DNA from: an uncultured Eggerthellaceae bacterium
Lineage (GTDB): Bacteria; Actinomycetota; Coriobacteriia; Coriobacteriales; Eggerthellaceae
Length of the DNA stretch: 27,111 nt
Direction of reading: 5' to 3'
NCBI GenBank assembly: GCA_946618265.1
Contig: CAMOLA010000030.1
Coordinates: 1 to 27,111 of the forward strand
In this document: positions 22,070 through 27,111 of the stretch, piece by piece
Numbering within the stretch: the stretch's first letter is position 1
How the letters are laid out: every line of letters begins with the position of its first letter
Program-made: the position numbers and the translations under genes
Notes under the pieces: generated by a model
The model's database searches: none
What the model was told of the DNA's origin: nothing
Seen by the model: the letters and a program-made list of their open reading frames with translations, nothing else

Positions 22070-23230
22070 ATGATCAGAGACTCAATTGAATACTTGATTA
22101 AACATAATGACGCCATTCAGTATTTATATGGTCGTGTGTTTTCCGCTGTTTTTAAACTGTTGTCAAAAACGGTTAAGACTGATGAGAAGCTCGTCCTCTT
22201 TAGCTCGTTCAGCGGAAAGAAATTCGATGAAAGCCCGAAGGTGATATTCGAGGCAATGAAAAAGAGGCCCGATTGCAAAGACTTGCACTATGTTTGGGCT
22301 TTTACGGATCCGAGTGAATTCAACGTGCCTGGAGCACGGAAGGTAAAAATTGACACTCCCGATTATTTCATGACGGCTTTCAAGGCGAAGTATTGGGTAA
22401 CAAATGTGGGGATTGAACGAAACTTGCATTTCAAGAAAGCGAACCAGGTGTATTTGAGAACTCATCATGGAACCGGTCCGAAGACGACGGGCAACGCCGC
22501 CAAAGGCCGCAAGGATTACGATTTCTCTTCGATTGACATCATTACATCGGATGGAGAGTTCACCAAAGAGTGCTTTATACGGGATTTCAAAGCAAGGCCC
22601 GAATCCGTGAAATTGTGGGGATCGCCCGGCGAAGACGAGCTCTGGTCGATGACTGATGATGACAATCGGCGTCTGCGTGAGCAAATGGGGCTAAGCCAAG
22701 ATGCATTCGTCGTTCTATATGCTCCAACTTGGCGAGACGATTCCAGCGGAAAGGGGTTTGTCCATAAGCCTCCGATAACAATCGATAAATGGCGAGAGCT
22801 GCTACCCGGCAATGCCCTTTTGCTGTTTCGCGCTCACTCCATTACGACTAACACACTTGGAGTATCCTTTGACGATAAGGTTCTTGATTACTCGAATTGG
22901 CCGCATATCAACGATCTCTACTGTGTTGCGGATTTGCTTATCTCAGATTACTCCGGCGTGTTCGCCAATTACGCCATCCTTGGAAAACCTATGCTTTGCT
23001 TTGCCTACGATTACGATGAGTACGCGGCATCGCGCGGTTTCTACTTCGATATCAGGGAGGACATTACTTCGTTCGACAACGAAGACGATTTGCTGGAGTA
23101 CATCAGCGAGCTTCCCGTTGAAGCCGAGCGCGCTAAGACGAAGAGATACTTTGAAAAGATCGCGGGTTATGGGGGCGCGTCGACGGAGAAATGCATTGAC
23201 GAAATGCTGCGTCTTGGGGCGACGCGTTAA
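22070..23230 (+). CDS. CDP-glycerol glycerophosphotransferase-like (TagB/TagF family)
   Basis: 386 residues from the ATG at 22070, GAGGTG 6 nt upstream. Motifs of the family are present in order: LVLFSSFSGKKFDESP, the acceptor-side RTHHGTGPK, LWGSPGEDEL, VVLYAPTWRDD, LLFRAHS, and DLLISDYSGVFANYAILGKP near residue 300. These enzymes transfer glycerol-phosphate or ribitol-phosphate from a CDP donor, as in teichoic acid synthesis; they act at the membrane inner face. The partial TagD-like gene at the window end could supply CDP-glycerol. Base composition rises from AT-rich in the first third to GC-rich at the end, so the edge of the AT-rich cassette lies within this gene. Confidence 0.85.
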   Translation: MIRDSIEYLIKHNDAIQYLYGRVFSAVFKLLSKTVKTDEKLVLFSSFSGKKFDESPKVIFEAMKKRPDCKDLHYVWAFTDPSEFNVPGARKVKIDTPDYFMTAFKAKYWVTNVGIERNLHFKKANQVYLRTHHGTGPKTTGNAAKGRKDYDFSSIDIITSDGEFTKECFIRDFKARPESVKLWGSPGEDELWSMTDDDNRRLREQMGLSQDAFVVLYAPTWRDDSSGKGFVHKPPITIDKWRELLPGNALLLFRAHSITTNTLGVSFDDKVLDYSNWPHINDLYCVADLLISDYSGVFANYAILGKPMLCFAYDYDEYAASRGFYFDIREDITSFDNEDDLLEYISELPVEAERAKTKRYFEKIAGYGGASTEKCIDEMLRLGATR

Positions 23231-23271
23231 CGGGCTGTCATTTGCTTTGTTCTGACTTGAAAGGCGGCGAC

Positions 23272-24426
23272 GTGAAACACTTCGGAACGATTAGCTACAA
23301 CATACACTGCAACTTCACAAACTATGGCTCTGCTTTGCAGACGTGGGCATTGCACCAGGCGATTAATCGAATTGGCGCTTCTGCCGGTGAGTATCCGAAA
23401 TGGGAGGCGGTGCTCGTCGACTACTGCCCCGATTGCCTTGCGGACAAGGATCCTCTTGACCCCATGAAGAACATGTGGGATGCGGACGAGGAGTCCAGGC
23501 GGCTGTGCGAATTGAGCCTGCCCGCAATCAGGATAAATGCTGCCAAGTTCGATGATTTCTACAGCAGCAGGATGAATCGGACGTCGGCCTCCTACTCTTC
23601 CGGGAATTTCAACGACATCGTATCCGACGAAGGAGTCGACGGGTTCGTATGCGGCAGCGACACAATATTCTGTCCGGACGAGTTCGGCGGCTTCGACGAT
23701 GGCTACTATGCCAACTATGCCTGCATGCAGAAGAGGAGCGTTGCGTACGCCGCTAGCTTCGGGGACCCACATTTCACCGAAGAGGACTACCCAGTGCTCG
23801 ACGAGCGCCTTAACAACTTCCTGGCTTTGGGGCTGAGGGAGAACCTCATGGTGCCCTACGCAGAAGAGCACACGAACGTCCCCGTCAAGCGCGTCGTAGA
23901 TCCCACGCTTCTGCTAGAAACCGATGACTACGACCCCGTCACCGCAGGCCGCCAGGAGGAGGGCGACTACCTCCTGCTCTACTCCAGGCGCTACAACCCC
24001 GCCATGGAGCGGTACGCCGAGGAGCTGGCGGAGCGCAACGGCTGGAAGGTCGTGGAGATAAGCCTCAGGGCCGAGAACGCCTCGAGGCACCGCATGTTCT
24101 ACGAGGCCGGGGTCGAGGAGTTCCTCGCCCTCGTCAGGGACGCGCGCTTCGTCGTCACCAACTCCTACCACGGGATGATATTCTCCTACCATTTCGAGAC
24201 GCCCTTCTACGTGTTCTCTCGGGAGCAGTGCGACACCAAGATCAGCGAGCTGCTCGACCTCATGGGGCTCTCGAGCAGGCTGCTCGTCGATGCGCCGTCG
24301 CTCGATGCAGAGCTTCCCAGTATCCCATGGGGCGTAGCCAAGGAGCGGGTTGCCTCGGCGCGGGAGGCCTCGCTGGAGTTCCTCAGCATGGAGCTGGAGC
24401 TGCTGTGCGAGGCGGCAGGTGAGTAA
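23272..24426 (+). CDS. Polysaccharide pyruvyltransferase family protein
   Basis: 384 residues from the GTG at 23272, chosen because the family start (KHFGTISYNIHCNFTNYGSALQTWAL) follows at once; an ATG at 23242 is also in frame. Other family marks: FVCGSDTIFCPDEF, VAYAASFGD, LGLRENLMVPYAEE, VVDPTLLL, and FVVTNSYHGMIFSYHFETPFYVF near the C-terminus. Members transfer a pyruvate ketal from phosphoenolpyruvate to sugars, or in some cases are sugar transferases. This one is paired with an F420-hydrogenase beta-like protein, a frequent pairing in glycan loci. The second half is GC-rich but uses many AGG Arg and ATA Ile codons, unlike the activase gene at 1-4398. Confidence 0.85.
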   Translation: MKHFGTISYNIHCNFTNYGSALQTWALHQAINRIGASAGEYPKWEAVLVDYCPDCLADKDPLDPMKNMWDADEESRRLCELSLPAIRINAAKFDDFYSSRMNRTSASYSSGNFNDIVSDEGVDGFVCGSDTIFCPDEFGGFDDGYYANYACMQKRSVAYAASFGDPHFTEEDYPVLDERLNNFLALGLRENLMVPYAEEHTNVPVKRVVDPTLLLETDDYDPVTAGRQEEGDYLLLYSRRYNPAMERYAEELAERNGWKVVEISLRAENASRHRMFYEAGVEEFLALVRDARFVVTNSYHGMIFSYHFETPFYVFSREQCDTKISELLDLMGLSSRLLVDAPSLDAELPSIPWGVAKERVASAREASLEFLSMELELLCEAAGE

Positions 24427-24427
24427 C

Positions 24428-25663
24428 ATGGCCGGATGCTACCTGGACACCGGGGAGAGGGCGTCCTGCACAGGGTGCGAGGCGTGCGTGCAGTCGTGCC
24501 GCTTCGGCGCAATCGCGATGCTCGAGGACGAGGAGGGCTTCAGGTACCCCTCGATAGACAGCGAGAAATGCACAGACTGCGGCGCGTGCAGGCGCACGTG
24601 CCCGCACGGCAGCCCGCCGACGAGGAACGGGTATCCCGTCGTCGTGTTCGGCGGGCACCATCGCGACCCCTCAGTGCTCGAGGAGAGCACGTCCGGGGGC
24701 GCGTTCAGCGCCATCCTGGCCGGGTGGTTCGGCCAGCCGGGCAATCGCGTGTCGTTCGGGGCGGTCGCTCACGGCCTGGACGTGCGCCACGAGGTCGCGA
24801 CGTCCGTAGCGGAGGCGGTCAAGTTCAGGAAGTCGAAGTACGCGCAGAGCGCCATCGGCGACTCGTACGCGGAGGCCAGGCGCCTGCTCAAAGGCGGCTG
24901 GCATGTGCTCTTCTCGGGAACGCCTTGCCAGGTCGCGGGCCTGAAGGCGTATCTCGGCGGACTCGCAGAATCGCCCGGTCTGCTCACGGTCGAGGTCATC
25001 TGCGAGGGGGTCCCGAGCCCGCTGTACGTGCGCGCCTACGACGAGAAGATGCTCGCGGAGCGCGGCTCGCGTATAGCGGAGCTCGACTACCGGTGCAAGG
25101 ACGGCCGCAAATGGGACTTTGAAGTGATGTCCACATCACTTGAAAGTGGACATCACTTCAAAGTAGACAGATGGTTCAACGCCTTCTGGTACGTGTGGCT
25201 CGACCACCTGATGAGCAGGCCCAGCTGCTATGAGTGCCCGTACGCATGCCGCGAGCGGGTGGCCGACGTTTCGCTCGGGGACCTCTGGGGGGTCCACCTC
25301 TACTGCCCCGACCTGTACGCCCGCAACGCCGGCGCGTCGCTCGTCGTATGCAATTCGGACAAAGGCGCTGTCGCATTGGGCGACGCCCTCCCGTACCTGG
25401 AGGGGCGGGAGCTCGACTTCGAGGACGCCGTCAGATACCAGAGCCCGATGCGCAAGAGCATCGACCCCAACCCGCAGAGGGGCGCCTTCATGGCCGACCT
25501 GAGGGAGATGGGCTTCGACGATCTGAACGAGAAGTGGGCGTGCAAGCCCACGGCGAAGCTCCTGTGGCAGAAGTACGTCTGGGGGAACCGGCAGAAGGTC
25601 GCGCTGTGGAACGCGCGTAGGGCGATTTCGTCCCTGATTCGAGGAAGAAAGGCTGGAAGATGA
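24428..25663 (+). CDS. F420 hydrogenase/dehydrogenase beta subunit-like Fe-S protein
   Basis: 411 residues from the ATG at 24428, which lies 1 nt after the previous stop, so the two are probably translated together. Two ferredoxin-type [4Fe-4S] motifs open the protein: CTGCEACVQSC and CTDCGACRRTCPHG. Next come the FrhB-like N-domain (ESTSGGAFSAILA, FRKSKYAQSAIGDSY, LFSGTPCQVAGLKAYL) and C-domain (VEVICEGVPSPLYVRAY, then CYECPYACRERVADVSLGDLWG). FrhB-family proteins bind flavin and pass electrons; those in glycan loci are thought to reduce a sugar or polymer precursor, but the reaction is not known for this type. An unusual 19-bp inverted repeat lies in the gene at 25116-25164. Confidence 0.87.
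   Translation: MAGCYLDTGERASCTGCEACVQSCRFGAIAMLEDEEGFRYPSIDSEKCTDCGACRRTCPHGSPPTRNGYPVVVFGGHHRDPSVLEESTSGGAFSAILAGWFGQPGNRVSFGAVAHGLDVRHEVATSVAEAVKFRKSKYAQSAIGDSYAEARRLLKGGWHVLFSGTPCQVAGLKAYLGGLAESPGLLTVEVICEGVPSPLYVRAYDEKMLAERGSRIAELDYRCKDGRKWDFEVMSTSLESGHHFKVDRWFNAFWYVWLDHLMSRPSCYECPYACRERVADVSLGDLWGVHLYCPDLYARNAGASLVVCNSDKGAVALGDALPYLEGRELDFEDAVRYQSPMRKSIDPNPQRGAFMADLREMGFDDLNEKWACKPTAKLLWQKYVWGNRQKVALWNARRAISSLIRGRKAGR
25116..25164. repeat. 19-bp perfect inverted repeat inside the Fe-S protein gene
   Basis: 25116-25134 pairs perfectly with 25146-25164 around an 11-nt loop. The core word ACATCACTT also recurs directly (25133 and 25150). The segment is markedly less GC-rich than its surroundings and encodes DFEVMSTSLESGHHFKVDRW. 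Confidence 0.9.
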
Positions 25664-26736
25664 TCAACTTCACGGTGGGGCCCGTTCAGTCAAGCGAGGC
25701 CGTGCTCGAAATCGGCTCGCGGCAGGTCCCGTACTTCAGGACGCCGGAGTTCTCGGCGGTCATGAAGGACAGCGAGCGCATGATGCTCGGCCTGGCGGGC
25801 GCCCCGGAGGGCTCCAGGGCGGTATTCCTTACAGGGTCCGGCACCGCCTCCATGGAATCCGTCGTCATGAACGTACTGAACGCCGACGACCGCGCGATAG
25901 TCGTCGACGGAGGGAGCTTCGGCCACCGCTTCTGCGAGCTCTGCGGGATCCACGGCATCGCTTTCGACCGCGTGGTCCTGGAGCCGGGAAGGGCGCTTCG
26001 GGAGGACGACCTTGCCGCGTTCGACGGTGACGGCGCGCACACGGCGTTCCTGGTGAACCTGCACGAGACGTCGACCGGCGTGCTCTACGACCTCGATTTG
26101 ATATCGGCGTTCTGCGAGAGGAACGGGCTGCTGCTCGTCGTCGACGCGATAAGCGCATTCCTGGCGGATCCGATATGCATGTGCAAGTCGGGGGTCGACG
26201 TGATGATAACCGGGTCGCAGAAGGCGCTCGCCTGCCCGCCCGGCGTGTCGGTGGTCGTCATGTCCCCGCGCGCCCTCGGGCGTGTCGACGCCAACCCGAC
26301 CAAGTGCATGTACCTCGACCTCAAGAGCGCGCTGAAGAACGGCGAGCGCGGTCAGACCCCCTTCACGCCGGCGGTGGGCACGCTCCTGCAGATCAACGCG
26401 AGGCTGCACGAGATCGAGGACGCGGGGGGCGCCGAGGCCGAGATCGCCCGAATTGCAGAGCTCGCGGGGGACTTCCGGTCGAAGATTGACGGGCTGCCCT
26501 TCGAGATCGCCTCGGAGAGAATGTCGAATGCCGTGACGCCCCTGAGGCCCACGACGGCTAAGGCTACCGACATCTTCGCTGTCCTCAAGGACGAGTACGG
26601 CATCTGGGTTTGCCCGAACGGCGGCGAGCTCGCGGAGACCCTGTTCCGCGTGGGGCACATCGGCGCGCTCGGCAAGGCCGACAACAGCACGCTCGTCTCG
26701 GCTCTCAAGCATATGCGGACGCGGGGAATAATCTAG
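25660..26736 (+). CDS. Class V aminotransferase (2-aminoethylphosphonate/Ala-glyoxylate type)
   Basis: 358 residues from the ATG at 25660, which overlaps the previous stop (ATGA). Fold-type I PLP enzyme: start MINFTVGPVQSSEAV with the ligand-facing GP turn, FLTGSGTASMESVV binding the PLP phosphate, VNLHETSTGVLYDL, VVDAISAF with the Asp that touches the PLP ring, K188 in GSQKALACPPG as the Schiff-base lysine, and LFRVGHIGAL near the end. It resembles 2-aminoethylphosphonate-pyruvate transaminases. No phosphonate-forming gene (PepM) is in the window, so the true substrate may be another small aldehyde or keto acid; its product may be activated by the next gene and added to the glycan (inference). 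Confidence 0.87.
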   Translation: MINFTVGPVQSSEAVLEIGSRQVPYFRTPEFSAVMKDSERMMLGLAGAPEGSRAVFLTGSGTASMESVVMNVLNADDRAIVVDGGSFGHRFCELCGIHGIAFDRVVLEPGRALREDDLAAFDGDGAHTAFLVNLHETSTGVLYDLDLISAFCERNGLLLVVDAISAFLADPICMCKSGVDVMITGSQKALACPPGVSVVVMSPRALGRVDANPTKCMYLDLKSALKNGERGQTPFTPAVGTLLQINARLHEIEDAGGAEAEIARIAELAGDFRSKIDGLPFEIASERMSNAVTPLRPTTAKATDIFAVLKDEYGIWVCPNGGELAETLFRVGHIGALGKADNSTLVSALKHMRTRGII

Positions 26737-26762
26737 CATCGAGTTCGCCCTGGAGTGATCAG

Positions 26763-27111
26763 ATGAGGAAAGTAATTACGTACGGGACATACGACCTGCT
26801 GCACCACGGCCACGTCAGGCTTCTCGAGCGCGCGAAGTCGCTCGGCGACTACCTCATCGTGGGGGTGACGGCGGAGGACTTCGACAAGGTGCGCGGCAAG
26901 ATCAACGTCAAGCAGTCCCTCATGGAGCGCGTCGAGGCTGTGAAGGCGCTCGGAATCGCCGACGAGGTGATCGTGGAGGAGTACGAGGGTCAGAAGATCG
27001 ACGACATAATCCGATACGGTGTCGACGTGTTTACCGTGGGGTCGGACTGGGTCGGGTACTTCGACTACCTGAAGGAGTACTGCGAGGTCGTGTACCTCGA
27101 CAGGACGGAGG
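26763..27111 (+). CDS. TagD-like cytidylyltransferase (3' end outside window)
   Basis: 116 codons are present from the ATG at 26763, GGAG 7 nt upstream; the gene runs off the window. It opens with VITYGTYDLLHHGHVRLLERA, including the HxGH nucleotide-binding motif, followed by LGDYLIVGVTAEDFD, a KVRGK loop, and VDVFTVGSDW. The last codons read YLDRTEG, the start of the RTxGISTT motif of this family. Glycerol-3-phosphate cytidylyltransferases (TagD, about 130 residues) make CDP-glycerol, which fits the TagB/F-like enzyme upstream. Relatives act on ethanolamine phosphate or phosphonates, so the substrate could instead come from the adjacent aminotransferase. Confidence 0.88.
   Translation, partial: MRKVITYGTYDLLHHGHVRLLERAKSLGDYLIVGVTAEDFDKVRGKINVKQSLMERVEAVKALGIADEVIVEEYEGQKIDDIIRYGVDVFTVGSDWVGYFDYLKEYCEVVYLDRTE

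Noticed and set aside
25690..26739. A 349-codon minus-strand open frame opposite the aminotransferase
   Set aside because: The plus strand encodes a complete PLP enzyme with all key motifs; the antisense frame is a GC-rich by-product.

Overview
The window is GC-rich chromosomal DNA with a more AT-rich island at about 17.96-22.5 kb. It suggests a gut-type Coriobacteriia, probably Eggerthellaceae (inference). The reasons are a giant 2-hydroxyacyl-CoA dehydratase activase, secreted proteins with Lys/Ala-rich C-termini of the kind common in that group, Rpn-type nucleases, and a capsule-type locus headed by a specialised NusG. No rRNA, tRNA or CRISPR array was recognised.

Layout. (1) 1-4398: 3' part of a BcrAD/BadFG-type activase with DUF2229-like domains and an unusual C-terminal array of eleven 11-residue repeats, followed by a cluster of inverted repeats. 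(2) 4567-4992: a small protein built of two related halves; then about 660 bp without a recognised gene, holding 76-bp direct repeats. (3) 5.65-13.83 kb: an accessory region with two Rpn-family PD-(D/E)XK nuclease genes (minus strand), a large secreted protein, a REP-associated tyrosine transposase (RAYT, minus strand) and a small secreted protein. Eight full copies and one half copy of a 29-bp imperfect palindrome are scattered only here, two of them tight against the RAYT gene and one inside it. A promoter-bearing segment of about 230 bp is duplicated in front of the first Rpn gene and the RAYT gene. (4) 14402-15007: a DUF3800-like gene split by an in-frame amber codon. (5) 15.0-16.46 kb: about 1.4 kb without a recognised gene, with hairpin-forming repeats, candidate promoters and a structured leader. 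(6) 16463 to the window end: a polysaccharide operon, all on the plus strand. Its order is LoaP/UpxY-like NusG paralogue, small ORF, initiating sugar-phosphate transferase, Wzy-like polymerase, Wzx-like flippase, GT4 glycosyltransferase, CDP-glycerol glycerophosphotransferase-like enzyme, pyruvyltransferase-family protein, F420-hydrogenase beta-like Fe-S protein, class V aminotransferase and a 5'-partial TagD-like cytidylyltransferase.

How the parts fit. The polysaccharide genes describe a Wzx/Wzy-type surface glycan: one enzyme loads the first sugar on the lipid carrier, a GT4 enzyme extends, the flippase exports and the polymerase joins repeats, while the TagF/TagD-type, pyruvyltransferase, Fe-S and aminotransferase proteins point to phosphate-linked or acidic decoration. 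The NusG paralogue and long leader suggest processive antitermination of the operon. Base composition changes sharply inside the initiating transferase gene and gradually inside the glycerophosphotransferase gene, so the middle of the locus looks like an exchanged cassette. The most unusual parts are the palindrome/RAYT/Rpn region and the leader RNA ahead of the NusG paralogue.
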